Of a DNA stretch of 64,000 bases, positions 34,063 through 48,700 are shown one piece after another (position 1 is the first letter of the stretch; the number at the start of each line of letters is the position of its first letter). Made by a program: the position numbers and the translations under genes. Source of the DNA: Vitellaria paradoxa (Eukaryota > Streptophyta > Magnoliopsida > Ericales > Sapotaceae); NCBI GenBank assembly GCA_019916065.1, contig CM034241.1:9399223-9463222 (forward strand). Direction: 5' to 3'. Below the pieces are notes generated by a model. That model did no database searches. It saw nothing but the letters and a program-made list of their open reading frames with translations, and was not told the origin of the DNA.

Positions 34063-36720
34063 TAAATAAAAGGCGTAAGAAACGAACCATTAATCAACCA
34101 CTCCTGGTGGGATAGGAGCCTCTTACCATAACAACAGTCTATTGAGGTCTAGAATTTCCATAATTTTTATGAGCTTTATGATCAAATTCAGTCATATTTA
34201 AGGGCGGATTTAGCATGGGACTCGGGGTAGCTGTCCCTACTGATTGAAAAATTTGTATGTATTTTATATAATTTTTTTTTATATTTTTAATGCATATTAT
34301 ATAAAACGCTACCATTGAATTTAAAATTTGTCTTTTTAAATACGTTTAACGATTTTTTGTATTGTCAAATTAATTAAAATGTCACTTTTTTTACTCAGTT
34401 ACAATTAGCTCAATTCAAAAGTTACCAAAAGTTGTTAAAAATTTTACTAAACACTCAAAAATGGCAAAAAGTTACTAAAAATTGTTAAAAAAATTGCTGT
34501 TTACTATACCAATGTACTAAAAATTATAACTAGTAATTTTTGATAAACAATACCAAAAGTAGCTAAAATTTAAACTCTTAAACGGTAAATAAAGTTTGTT
34601 ATTTAAATTTTATAAAGTTTATTTTTGTTTAATTTTACTCTGCTCAACAAATTTTCTGAATATGCCTCTGGTCATTTTGCTTCTGGAGCTTCTTGGTGAT
34701 CCAATAAGAGAGTCTATTTTGAGTTTGCCGAATTGACACATCAAGTTTGATTTGCTAACCGGGATGATAGTTTAACTTAAAAGAAGCACGTTTTGCCCTA
34801 CCTTTAATTAGTAGTGGATTGAGGCCAAACCAAGCTGAAGTTTGACATATTTGAGATTAAATTGAGTTATTTATATTAGACTTAAGTTTGGTTCGATAAA
34901 AAAAAAAAATAGGATCAAATATCGACTTTTAAATAACTCAATTAAATTAAAATAACGTTATTTTAATCTAAAATTTAATAAATGAGAGCTTTTTAATCAA
35001 ACTTTTCTAAATTCGAATCGATCTTTATTTAAAACGCCATAAAACTGAACTTGATTTGAGCTCGTTTTGGTTACAAATCAAAAAATTTTTTTGGACCCAA
35101 ATTTGAATAGCTCGGCCTTTGACTTATCCTGCCTTTAATAAGACACGTTCAGGGTGGGCTCGAGATTAACCATTAAAAAAAAAAAATCTGAACCCACTCC
35201 TATTAAATAATAAAAATATCCTTAACATATGATAATAATACAAAAATAGCACGGGGCATGGAAAGCTTGAGAATAAGTTGTTTTCTATGGGAATGGATTC
35301 GGATTTGGGAAGCATAAAGTAAGTCACGAGTTAAGGGAGCGGGTCCGGGGTAGGTTTTTTTTTTTTTTTTTTCCAATCTGCTGGGTCAGGTGGGCTAGGC
35401 TTGAAAGGAAGATCGAAATGACCTCCATCAAATCCAAAGGTGACTAGTGCCTACTAATTTTAGTAGAGTGCTGATATCCCTGAATAAAAACAAAAAGGGG
35501 ACATCCCTCCAACTAGCTTCTATGATCTTGAAACCCAAAATCCAATCAACTTGTTTGGGAGACATTTTTTACAACATTCTATGCATTTACATTTTTATCC
35601 GGGCTTCAACCCGGAACCATGAGTAGGGTATAATTTACATGCGGAAGTTAATTTTTGATGATATATATATATATATTATATAATTTGCATACAGATATGT
35701 ATACATATATATTATATGTATATGCGCAAATGTGCATGGTAAATAGAAATGGCGAAGCCACGGCCCTAATCAAAGAATGCTAGGTTTAGATGATTTGCAA
35801 CGGTTATAGAATCCATGTATATAAATGATCAAGATCTGTCAATACCTCCCCCATAATTTAAACGTCAGCCTCATGTCCTTGATTGAGAGTTTTCGAAGTT
35901 AAAATAAAATGGTAAAAATTAAAATTACATTCTGAACTCTTGAATTCTTTTGAAAGTTCATTCAATTAATGAAAAAATTTTAATCTTATCTGTTGGATAA
36001 CGATCTTACATGTTTTTTAACGGTTCAAACTCAATTTCAGATAACTAAAGTTAAAATAAAACTTCAAGATCCCCTCACTTCTGCATTCGTTGGGGTGAAA
36101 AGGATCATTATTGCCGTGCATACCAAATGGGCCCTTTTATGGAAATGTAGTAGTACATAGTAATATTATCACCCAATTTACCAATCGAATCGTTAATTTT
36201 TACCATGAAATGTCACCAAATTTACATTTTCTTTTGTTCCTACCAATATTTGATTTTTGATTCCCTAACCCAAAACTCGCTTTGATTAGAATAGGGACTC
36301 TCCCTATTGATTAACAATTATAAATAAATGCACAAAGTTGACAACATATTTTTCAATAATCAAATAATAAATGGTTCACCTCATAATTAACCCTGCCCTG
36401 CAAAACTCACTTTCATCCGAGCTATCTATTTTCTTCTGTAATTAAAAATAAAAAAAATACAGAAACTACAAGAAAAATGAGCGGTTTCCGTACATCCATC
36501 TCATCCTCAAATCTCCCATATATGCTGCCAAATTATGATAAAAAAAAAAAAAAAAAAAAAAAAAACTCACATGGATGCTAAAACAAACCGGAGCACCAAA
36601 TGGATATACTGGTGAATCTGCCCATATATATATATATATATAGATATGGAAAGAAAGAAAATAGAGCAACTATCACTCTTTTCATCAGCAAAGCTTCACA
36701 AAATTGAAGGAAAAGATCTC
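34063..36720. other. Spacer downstream of the BIG5-like gene, nothing coding recognised
   Basis: AT-rich, with a GGGCGGATTTAGC-type dispersed repeat near 34200, a poly(T) run near 35360, an (AT)n near 35660, a poly(A) run at 36540-36564 and an (AT)n at about 36626-36642. The right end should contain the 3' UTR of the minus-strand gene ending at 36721. Confidence 0.45.
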
Positions 36721-36783
36721 CTATGGCAACAGAGGCTTCAACTGCATACCGAAAAGATCTCCAAGGGCTCCACGAACATCCAT
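36721..36783 (-). CDS. BIG5: BIG5-like gene, terminal exon
   Basis: 63 nt, 20 codons plus [14 protein letters not shown] then QLKPLLP at the C-terminus. Acceptor TTATTTTCAG. This is the conserved C-terminal tail of the BIG5 type. Confidence 0.86.
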   Translation of the reverse strand: MDVRGALGDLFGMQLKPLLP

Positions 36784-39700
36784 CTGAAAATAACAATAAT
36801 AATAATAATAAATAAATAAATAAATAAGAGAATCAGATTTACGGGTAACAACTGACTGGCGGTCTGCATACTAGTAGCAAGTTAAGAGCATGCATTCATG
36901 ACTCTTTGAGATCTTTTTTCTCAATAGAACAGTGATATCAAGTGGATGCATCTATATGTGCAATACTTGGTTAAACCAGACTACAGAGTTCATTCAATCT
37001 GCAACTTCTAATTTAGGCTCCATTTGGGAAGTCTCAGCTTTCACTTAGCTTTTTGGCTTTTTTGGAAATGATCAAATTTATTTCCTTACATTTTAAACTT
37101 TTTTTTTTTTTTTTTCTCAAATCATAAAGGACAAAAATGTCAAATTAACCAAAAAAAAAAAAAACTAGCTACTAAAATGTTAGATTTTTTTTCTTCCCAA
37201 ACTAAGCCTTATTATTTTGTGGACCGCTTGCTTGAGTGTTACAACGGCAGCCGATAATGATATTATTCGTTCCTTCAGCAGATCTCAAACATCATACCCT
37301 GATTTGTAAGAAGAATTTAACTTAAAATCATCTAATCGTCAGCTATATTCTAATACGCTATGGCATTAGCTATTGGAATTTGACAGCAAACAACCACCAG
37401 AAAGGACATTTTTCATTTGAGCAAAACAAGGCAATTTATTAAATATGAATTATCAAATTTTCAGCTGTTTACACCATAGCATCAGCTATAAGCTTTTTCC
37501 AGCCAAAAAACTACCTGATCTAATATTCAAAGCGGTCAAGAGACCAACGCGATATGGTTGGTGGTTGTGTTCTATAACCGATGACAGTGGATCAGTCATA
37601 CCACAAACATCTTCAAACAGTTTCTGTTCTATGTACAAAGGGAAATTTTCAACATCCAAACAATCTCGCCTTTTTCCTTCGGATGACCACCAGAAACATT
37701 AATGCTATGTTTGGAACATGAATTTATGAAGGGAAAGGGAAAGTGAAGGAATATTGTGGTAATGCAAAATGAAGTGAAAAAATCAAATTTATTTTATTTT
37801 ATTTTTTACCAAGTTAGAAAAATGAGATTAACATGAATATATATTTATCAACAAAATTTAACTTTTATTTGGTTAAGTAAACAAAAATTTCATAAATTAT
37901 AAATTTTATTTTCCCTTCATTGTTTTCTTTCACTCCACAATTCCATATTCCAAACATAACAAGAAGGAAAGAGCAGATGCATGCAACGGTGTCTAGAACA
38001 AATCAAAACCAAAGGAAATCAATAAGAACAGCAAAGAATTAGCTAATCCTTAAACCGAGCACCATGATTATCACTGGGCCTGGGGGGTGTTGAGGGAAAA
38101 AAAATCAAGACATATGCTGTTGCAGTAATAAACCACCTTGAATTTATAATAAATAGTAATGTACACAATTCTAGATTTTCAGCTTATTCAATCTGACAAG
38201 ACTCACCTTTAGTTAGGTGATAATATAGCCAACAATCTGCTGTTATCATAAGATCATATGCTTCTCACTAACAAGCTCAGATTTGTGGAAGGTCTATTTA
38301 ACATCGTATGGTGGAAATTAAAAATTTTGGATACCTATGTCTGAATAAGTAGGTCACAGAACTCTACCATAAATATGGTATTGAAACAAATCAGATAAAG
38401 GAGGTTAACTGTTGTAGGGGCAGAGATTTTGGTCCCTACAACTATACATATTTTTCAATATCAACTGAAAGATGGAAAAAGGAAAAGGAAAGGAATCAAC
38501 CAAAAGATGGAAGAGGGGAAAGGAAAGGATAGTCTGGGCAGTATAATAATCGATGTTCAACTAAAAATAAAAGGTTGTAGGATAATCGCATATTCAAATG
38601 AAAAATAAGTGGGAGATTACCTGTTCACAACATACAAGTTTAGTAATGAAGGGATAGAACTGTCTCAAGTGTTTTCGGAATATCTTGCTGTTCATATAGC
38701 ACATGCCTTTAAGAACCTGAAAGACCAGAAAAACAGGTAGCTCTCTTACTGCTCAAGTTCATTAGAACGAACAATCAGTACAAGAAAAACTTCTCTCCTT
38801 TCAACTCGCAATGATACAAACGACAGTTAGGGAAGCAGATAATCACATCAAATAAGAACACCAGAATAAAAAAGAGGCAACGAATAAAATAAATCCCACA
38901 AAATTAAGGCACATATTTGTCAAACAGCAATCTGTAAAAATTGAGTCAAATGGAGAGATACATGTAACTGACAGCATAAGTGAAGACTGAAGAGGCAAAG
39001 AATCAAGACAGAGAACATTAAATGAAGAAAATTATGTGTAGAGACTATAGCGGCAAAGAATCAAGATAAAAACATTAAAGGAAGAAAATTATGGGCCTGT
39101 TTTTCAGTGCAATGTTTTTCTTCATTGATTTCTAGAGTTGAGCCCAAAGAAGGATTTGACTTGGAGGAAAATAAATCAACTAAGCTCATCCTTAGTGCAA
39201 AAGTATACTAGTTTAGCTACAACAAAAATTCTACAGAACACCTAGAAGGCCTGCTAAGTTCCACTGGACAAAAGTTTGGTCAGCTAAGAACCATGCAACT
39301 GAACACCAAAAAATTGTAAATGTAGCTCTTAGCAAACTTTGTTTAACCGGAATCCCCACGAATGCATTGATTTAGCTGCAGTCAATTTACATGATCCCAA
39401 CTCACTGACTCATGGCACCATGGTAATCTGTTCATAGGAGAGAATGGATTGTCTTCTGTTATAAGCATTATTATTTTTTTTTTAGTAAGTAAAAATTGTA
39501 TTAAATGGCATCAAAGGATGCCTCTCAAGTACCAAAAAATGACCTGATTATGAAAGTTAGGGTGTATCTCTATGTCCAATGAAATAAAAAAAACTATGTA
39601 GATGCGGGTCTTCACCCCCGCCGAGCCAACTATACAAAATAAACAAAAAAATGTTTTTCATTCTACATAAAGAATTCCCTATATCTTGAAATTCCTTCTA

Positions 39701-42700
39701 TTTCTCTCCCCCCATGCCACCCAAGAAAGAAAGAGTGGTACTAATCTCCACACTTCCTTCTCTTGCCTACTCCCCACCACGAACTGAAAGCCAGTTTCAC
39801 ACTCGAGGGGAAGACCAACTGTACCCAAAACAATTGAGAATCAACTCCCAAATCTCCCTCATTCAACCGCAATAAATAAACAAGTGATTGATAGACTTTG
39901 CCTTCCCTTCCCTTTACACAAGCAGCATTTATTAACCAAAACCATCATAAGTATCCTCCCTAAAGTATGAACTGAACCAAAAAGGCCACTTTGGAGGCAT
40001 TTCATCTCTCCGAATATTGAGCAAGGGAATTCTTCCTCCCGGCTTCCCTCCAGTCTTTTGTAAAAGGACTTCACCTCAAACTTTCCCGAGCTTAATCCCA
40101 CCCATTTTATCCCATTCTCCCCTTCCACCCTTTTGGCCTTGTGAAGGCACAAGATCAACCTCCTAAGTATTATAATTAGGGTATATTGTTTTCATGTAGA
40201 TGATTAGGGTTTTCTACGGTTCATTTTCTATTTTGTACAGATCTCTTAATTATTACAAAAGTAAATTATACCTAGCATCCTTACAAATCTCACTTCAGGG
40301 CTTGTACCTCAAATCATCCCACTTTGCCCCTTCTGTAATTTATCATTAAAGAAATTGATAGAGAATGCAAACGTGTCAATCGAAAACAATGAACACACAG
40401 TGTTTCCCTTCAATAAATTTGACAAAAGGGGGCAAAGTAGACAATTTAAAGTATAAGGAATAGAATGAGACAATTTAAAATATATGGGCTACCATGAGAT
40501 TTGAAGGTACATATGTACAAAATGTAGTTTACCCTTATGACAAATAGAAGCCTAGGCTCCCAATTTTGGGTGCCATTTTCCCAAATCTTTACATCTTAAC
40601 ATATTAAGAGAGCCAGGAATCAAAACCCTTGCCACCATCTCAGTGTTATAGTAGTTGTAGCCCTACCTTAGATCTATACGGACCTTTTCTTATTTTATCT
40701 TAGAGCTACAATAATTCCTAGCCCTATCGTACTTGTGTTTTTCCTTTTGAAGTTGGAATTGCAACCAACCACCATACCAAGACAATTGTCAGAGCCGGGC
40801 AAATCTCACTGACCAGGTCTAACAACCACTAGAGGGTTCAAACGAGTCATTGTGCCACAAGTGCTCCACAGTTGATCCATTATCTTTTCCCCTTTCCTGA
40901 CATCATAGTAGTAAATCCTACTCACCAAATGTCCTGCTAGAGCTAGGCGAGTATCACTGCAGAAGACTGGAAGTATTAGAGGCGTCACATGCTCACACAC
41001 ACCAGCTATGGTCAACATGAGTGATATGTACTTGCAGTCCCCTCTAGCGCATCGGCCAGTTGTGTCATAACCTAAGAAGCACGGATACTTCAAAATGAGT
41101 GCTGTATCCGTATTCGATTCATATCGGATACACATACTCTTCGGATACTTCAAGATACATATTGAATACACCACATGACGTATCCTATTATTTTATAATT
41201 TTTTCAAATATATGATTAAGACAAATCTAGATTTGAATAGTTGAAACTCCTGAAATTATAAAATCTTATTACTTATATTTTGTTATATTTTGTATATTGA
41301 ATTATATATTAAATTAATTTTATTGTGAATGTTATACTCATATATATAACTAATAAAAATATACAAAATTTGTAATTTTTTGATCGTATCCCTGCCGTGT
41401 CAGTATCCTCATTTTTTAAAAATTGCCGTATTCATATCCGTACCCGTATCGCATCCGTATCCCGTATCCGTATCCATACTTCTTAGGTCATAACCGCTAA
41501 AAAAGCAAGGTCACCTCCCCCCGACAACCCCATTTTGACAAGTCCCACCAATGACAGGCTACCAACAACCTTTGTTTGACTTCCAAAAACTTCTGCTCAA
41601 ATTCATTAGGCTTCAAGGACCCCAATTTTTCTATATAGAGCCACTACTTGGTGTTCACCCATTAGACCCAAGTCTTGGGCTCCTTTTTTTGGAGACAATT
41701 GTCACAGGAACTTGATTTTATTTTGAGCCTAATATTTATTCTATCCCAATGATTGTCAACTATTGTTCTTATGTGAACAATGTTCACAAGAGCTTTATTT
41801 TGTTTGAGGCCTAGTATTTATTCTCGTCGTTAATTGTTGGCAATTGTTCTTTCTCGAACAATGGTCCCATAACCTAGTTCTACTGATGAAACATCTAGAA
41901 TCAGATTTTGGTGATCTTATTGCCAGAATCTTCTAGTAGGTTGTGGATTTTGTTTGCATTAAATAAGGAGTCCAAAAATCAGTCCAATGTATTAAATAAG
42001 AAGACTAAAAGGCAGTCCAAAACATTAAATATTTTGAATGTTCTAGAGCTGTAGGTTGCCTATTACAAATAGGGAATACTTGTAAGCGTTTGGGGGCAAT
42101 GAAAAGTTTAATTTGAGTTATCCTTGATTTATTTCCAGCAACCAGCTTACTTTCATTTGGTACAGAACTGATTTTCAGATCTGTCCAAGGAGGTGGACTC
42201 TTCCTCCATTGTCATTTCTTAACCCTTATTACCTCAAACTTTTCCTCGATTCCTTCACAACACTATTAACCACTAAAAATCCAGATTTTCCTAGGTTAAT
42301 TATCTCTAAAAACAGTCCTATTTGCACTAGTTTAATTCAGATTTTCTGGGTTGCATTAGTCCATTAAATCTGAATTTTCTGGGAGCTGCATCAGTTTGGT
42401 ATCAGAGTTGCAGACTGTTTGTCCACTTATAATTCCAATGGTGACTCAAAGTGGAAGGGATTTCCGAGGAAGATTTACCGATCGCCAAAGAGATGAATTG
42501 CTGGAGTATTTCTCTCAAGAGTTGTAGATGTTTTCGAGTAGAGTTGATGATTTAGAAGCATGAAGAGAAGCAACATCACTCAATCAAGCTGCAAGAAAAA
42601 ATGAAGGCGATGCTGATCATCAAGAAGTTCTAAATGAAGATCAAGATGCTGAAAATAATGTTGCAGCACCTATAAGAGTTGCACCTAGACCTACCCCATT

Positions 42701-45700
42701 TAATAGAAATCATCAACACAACTGAGCTCCTATTTTGGATGCTTACAGGCAGCGTATTAGACCAAATGATGATTACAATGACATTACTAACAAGGTGAAG
42801 GTGGATGTTCCAAGCTGCTCCAAAAAGCATGATCCTCACTTCTTCAATGATTGGATTGTGGCAATGGAAGATTATTTTGAATGGTATGGAATGTTCGAAG
42901 ATCGTAAAGTCCGGTTTGCAAAAATGAAGTTAAAGGGGCAAGCACATATGTGGTGACGTAGTATTGAAGATCGCATGAATAGACTTGGTCTACCTCCTAT
43001 TCTTCATTGGGAGGAAATGAAATGAAGCTACAAGAAAAGTATCTTCCTCTTGATTATGAAAATTCAATCTATGAAGAGCCATTGCAATTAAAGGAAGGTG
43101 CAATGACAGTTGAAGAATACACAGAGAAATTCAATAATCTAACAGTTCGATGTCAACTTAATAAGGATGATCGTCACGCTACAAAATAGGGCTGCATGCT
43201 GAAATCAAACGAGAAATGACAACCGTGCATTTTTTCAATATCGATGAAGCTTACCAAATGACTTTAAAAGTGGAATAGCAACTCCAACTATCACAGGTCA
43301 AGCGTTTGGGATCTCAAGCAGGAACTTTTGTTGCCAAGAGACCAAATCCTACAGTCCATTTAGCAACCAACAATGTGATTACTCAGAAAAATACATCCGA
43401 AGCTACACACTTCAAAGGAAGATATGTTGCAGGAAATTCCAACAAACAAGGTAAAGAAACCGAGTGTTTTAAGTGTGGTGGAAAGGAACATTTTGCATCA
43501 ATGTATCCTACAAAGAATCTAAATCTTTGTAAAGAGGAGGACACAATGGGGAATCAACAAGAAGATGCAGAACCACAGATTGAAGCACAAGAAGATGACG
43601 TAGATGATGTTGAAGGATTAAGACAGGTGACGATGGTGATGCGGCGTCTCTTGACAACATCAAAGGAAGCAACCACAAATGATTGGCTTCGTACAAATAT
43701 CTTTCACACAAATGTGAGCTATGGAGATCAGATTGTAAAGCTCATCATTGATGGAGGAAGCTGTGTAAACGTTGCTTCACAAGCGCTTGTTTTTTTTTTT
43801 TTTTTTTGGGGTAATTATCACAAGCGCTTGTTGATAAACTCAAGCTCAAATCCCGGGAGCATCCAACACCATACAAGGTTGCTTGGATTAATGACACATT
43901 CATTCCAATCAACAAGCAATGCCTTGTGATCTTTTTGATTGGAGATCGTTACAAAAACACCATTTGGTGTGATGTTATTCCAATGAAAGTTGCTCACATT
44001 TTGTTAGGACAACCTTAGCAATATGATAGAAAAGCTTTGCATGACGGAAAGACTAACACCTACGCATTTTTGTACGAGGGAAGGAAGATAAGGTTATTAC
44101 CAATGAGAGATAAGAAGGTCCAAGCCAGCCAAAGGAAAAACTATTCACACTTTGCCAGTGAAGCAATTTGTAGGAGAATCTGAAAGAGTGGGTGTTGTTA
44201 ATGCTTTGGTTGTTCATGAGAAGCAAGAAGACAACCAACAAAATAAACTAGCACCTGAAATGAATGAACTATTATCAGAATTTTAAGATTTATTTGGTGA
44301 AGAGTTGCCAAAGGGGCTGTCATCAATGCGGGATATCCAACATACCATCGATCTTGTACCTGCAGCATCACTCCCAAACTTACTAGCCTATCGGATGAGT
44401 CCAACAGAGCATGAAGAATTAAGGAGGCAAGTAGGAGATCTTCTGTCTAAAGGCTTTATTAAGGAAAGTCTCAGTCCATGCGCTGTTCCAGCACTGTTGA
44501 CACCTAAGAAAGATGGAAGCTAGAGGATGTACATTGATAGCCGAGCAATCAATAAAATAACAATCAAGTACTGGTTTCCCATACCAAGGCTTGATGATAT
44601 GCTTGACTTGATGATTGAAGCGACGACATTTTCCAAGATCGATCTTCGAAGAGGATATCATCAAATTAGGATTCGTCCCAGAGATGAATGGAAAACTACA
44701 TTCAATACAAATGATGGCCTCTATGAATGGTTGGTGATGCCATTTGGGCTTACCAATGCTCCAAGCACTTTCATGAGGGTAATGACTTATATTCTACAAC
44801 CATTATATTGGAAGGTTTGTTGCTCTATATTTTGATGATATTCTAATTTACAGCAGTAGCAAGGAAGCGCATCTAGACCATTTGAGACAGGTCTTGACAA
44901 CTCTACAATTGAAAAAGCTCTATCCCAATTTGAAGAAATGTCAGTTTTTAACTGATCAAGTAAATTTCTTGGGGTTTGTTATCTCCTCTAAAGGTATTGC
45001 AATTGATCCAGAAAAGATCAAGGCCATTCTTGAGTGGCCGACTCCCAATTCCATAAGCGCAGTCAGAAGCTTCCATAGTTTGGCTACATTTTATCGGCGA
45101 TTCATTCGCAACTTCAGTTTTATTATGGCACCAATTATTGAACGTCTCAAGAAAGGAGATTTCTGTTGGACGAAGGGAGCTAATAAAGCTTTTCAAGAAA
45201 TAAAGGCAAGGATGATGACAACGCCCGTGCTTAAGCTTTCCGATTTTGATAAGATATTTGAATTAGCTTGTGATGCTTCACATATAAGCAATGGTGCAAT
45301 CTTTAGTCAAGAAAAACACCTTATTGCCTATTACAGTGAGAAGTTAAATGAGGCAAAGAAGAAATATTCTACCTATGACCTTGAGTTCTATGCTGTGGTA
45401 CAAGCTATCAAGCATTGGAAGCACAATTTGTCCTATAAAGAATTCATTATTTACTCATATCATGAGGCATTGAAGTATCTAAATTCCCAGAAACATCTTA
45501 ATGCTAGGCATGCAAAGTGGAGCGCATATCTACAGCAATTTTCTTATGTCATAAAACACTGTTCGGGGTTTGAGAATAAGGCGGCAGATACTCTCAGTAG
45601 AAAGGCTGCTTTGTTGGTTGTTATGTCCATTAATGTGGCTAGTTTTGAAGAAATAAGAAAGGAGTACCCAAGTAATCCATATTTTGGGGCAATCTACAGA

Positions 45701-48700
45701 GATTGCAAGCAAACCTTGTTATGAAGCATCCTTATTTCAACTTGAAAGGTGGTTACCTCTTCTATGGTAATCAATGTGTTTGCCCAACACCTCCATTCGT
45801 GATTTTGTTACATGGGAGCTACATTCAGGACGTCTTGTTGGACATTTTGGAAGGGACAAGATAGCTACCCTAGTGGAGGATCAATTTTATTGTCCGCGAT
45901 TAAGGCGTGATGTGAAAAAGATTATTCGACAATGTCGCATTTGCCAAGTTTCTAAGGGTTACAAGCAAAACATGGGGTTTTACACACCCCTTTCAACGCC
46001 TCAATTATCTTGGGAAGACTTATCTATGGATTTTGTTTTGGGTCTTCCAAAGACACCGCGAGGATTTGATTCAATCTCTATGGTGGTAGATCGGTTTTCC
46101 AAAATGGCTCATTTTCTTTCTTGTCGGAAGACATTAGATGCATCAAAAGTTGCTCAAATATTCTTCCGTGAAGTGGTGAGACTACATGGTCTACCAAAGA
46201 CAATAGTCTCTGATCGGGATGTTAAATTTGCAAGTTATTTTTGGAGAACTCTATGGAAACTTATGGGCAGCCAACTAAAGTTTTTTAGTGCCTATCACCC
46301 ACAAATCGATGGACAAACTAAGGTGATTAATAGAAGTTTGGGCAATCTTTTACGCTGTCTTGTGGAAGAAAATGTACAATCATGGGATCTTATTTTTCCA
46401 ACAGCAAAATTTGCTTATAACTCCTCAGTCAATCGATCTACGGGTCGCTCTCCATTTGAGATTGCTATAGGTTTAAAGCCACGATAGCCCATTGACTTAG
46501 TGTCATTACTTGTTGATGCTAGATCTAGTCAAGAAGCTGAGGAATTTGCCAAACATATTAAAAATGTTTATGAGGAAGTTCCTAAGAAGATTGCATTGCG
46601 TAATGAGCAATATAAAAGTGTTGTATATGAACACAGGAGGTTTGTAGAATTTCAAGTTGGGGATAATGTCATAATTCGCCTACGACTTGAACGTTTTCCA
46701 AAATGGTCATTTCAGAAGCTTCATTCAAGGAAGGCTGGTCCATTTAAGATACTTAAGCATCTTGGAACAAATGCTTATCTAATTAAGCTTCCAGAGGAGT
46801 TTAACTTCAGCCTTATATTTAACGTGGAAGATCTTAGTCCATACAATGGGGATGATAGAGGTGCAAGTAAAGATAAGATCACTCATCGTCTTCCAAAATG
46901 CCAAACGAATCAGGTATAATTGAAGATATTCTAGATGAGCAAGTTATCACAACAAGGCGCAAGAATTACAAGAAAGTCCTAGTAAGGTGGAAAGGCAAGC
47001 CAATATCAAAAAGCACTTGGATTACTGCTTTCAGATTTTCAGCGCATCGATCCAAAACTCCTTGGAAGATATCAAGCTGTAAACTCGTCAAAGACAAGTT
47101 TCCTCCAACCAGGGGAGAATTGATGAAACATTTAGAATCATATTTTGGTGATCTTATTGCTAGAATCTTCTAATAGGTTGTGGATTTTGTTTGCGTTAAA
47201 TAAGGAGTCCAAAAGTCAGTCCAATGTATTAAATAAGAAGACTAAAAGGCAGTCCAAAACATTAAATATTTAGAATGTTCTTGAGCTGTAGGTTGCCCAT
47301 TATAAATAGGGAATACTTGTAAGCATTTGGGGGCAATGAAAAGTTTAATCTGAGTTATCCTTGGTTTATTTCCAACAACCAGCTTACTTTTATTTGGTAT
47401 TTCAGATCTGTCCAAGGAGGTGGACTCATCGTCATTTCTTCACCCTTATCACCTCAAACTTTTCCCCAATTCCTTCACAACACTATTAACCACTAAAAAT
47501 CTATATTTTCCTAGGTTAATTATCTCTAATAACAGTCCTATTTGCACTAATTTAATTCAGATTTTCTGGGTTACATCAGTCCATTAAATATGAATTTTCT
47601 TGGAGCTGCATCATCTACTTTGGAGAGTTTGTTGTTCTGGCCCAATTCATCTTTTGGGTTAAGTGTTTTTAGAGCCACTATATTTTGTTTGTTACTCTAC
47701 CTAATGCAATCCAAATTTAGAAGTTTATCTTCAATCACAATCACTTTGTCCAGCTTCCACAAGTTCCTCAATTAACCATTTGAAAGTTGAATGAGAATAA
47801 TTATACTCCATGGGTCAAGGCAATTTTTGGCAAAGAGAATCACCTAACAAAAACTGGTCCAACAAAGGTGAAGGCAAAAACATAGGCCCAGGAAGCTGCT
47901 CGGGTTTCCAGTGCCTTGGGGAATTCTATGAAACTATGCATTTCCATGTCTCAACACATCCAAGGAAATATAAGATTATTGCAGACTCCTCTTCTCTATT
48001 GACCTTACTTGCACATACAATTTATTCTATGAATTTTTCATATAGAACAAAATAGCGACCTGTTTTGTTGAATACTTTACTTCCTTACAATAACAACATA
48101 AGGAATTAAATGTCCAATAACCTATCACAACAAATGTTTGTGCCATGTAATTGTAAAGGGAACTATTAGCACTCAAATTTCTCACAGGTCTTGAAACAAG
48201 AAATAAGAATCCTTCAGACAATGTACAAATTTTCAAAACACTCGTTGAAAATAGAATCCCACTCACAAAACTTGCTGAAAATTGTACAACTGTCCTCCAC
48301 AATACAACTAATGTTGTTACTACCAAGTCGTCTCCACCTACCTCTCTTTCTTTCAACAACTGTAACATTTCCATTACTAATAAGGAAAATTCTACAGTTG
48401 AGAAAGTTGAGAAAAAGGGAGAGATTGAAATTGAATTCTCTCGTCTCCCTTGAATATTATTTATAATGAAGGTTTACATCAAATTAGGAAATAGAAAACT
48501 AGGAAATTAGGAAACCAAATCAATCACTCCTATATGCTAAACAAACATATCTATATTCTAAGGAAATTAAGCATATATTCTAATATATATGTTCTATATT
48601 CTAACACGATCCCTCAAGCTGGAGCATATAAGTCAAAAATGCCCAGCTTGGATGTGAAACTCTGAAATGCAGAACGAGATAATGGCTTGGTGAGAAAATC

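Larger units (their letters stand above)
41879..47618 (+). mobile_element. Ty3/gypsy retrotransposon with chromodomain, LTR-complete but decayed
   Basis: The body is 41884-47613 (5730 bp), flanked by TCTAC at 41879-41883 and 47614-47618. The 5' LTR is 41884-42393 (510 bp) and the 3' LTR 47121-47613 (493 bp). Both begin TGATGAAACAT and end GAGCTGCATCA, with about 28 substitutions and two small indels between them by eye (about 94 percent identity). The primer-binding site TGGTATCAGAG (42397-42407) fits initiator tRNA-Met. The polypurine tract AGGGGAGAAT abuts the 3' LTR. Order gag, protease, RT, RNase H, integrase, chromodomain. Inserted into the old copia, antisense to the BIG5 gene. Confidence 0.9.

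Noticed and set aside
40806..41174. A 122-codon minus-strand frame suggesting a gene in the BIG5 intron
   Set aside because: It runs into the MITE at 41072-41486, has no recognised domain and lies inside the old copia.
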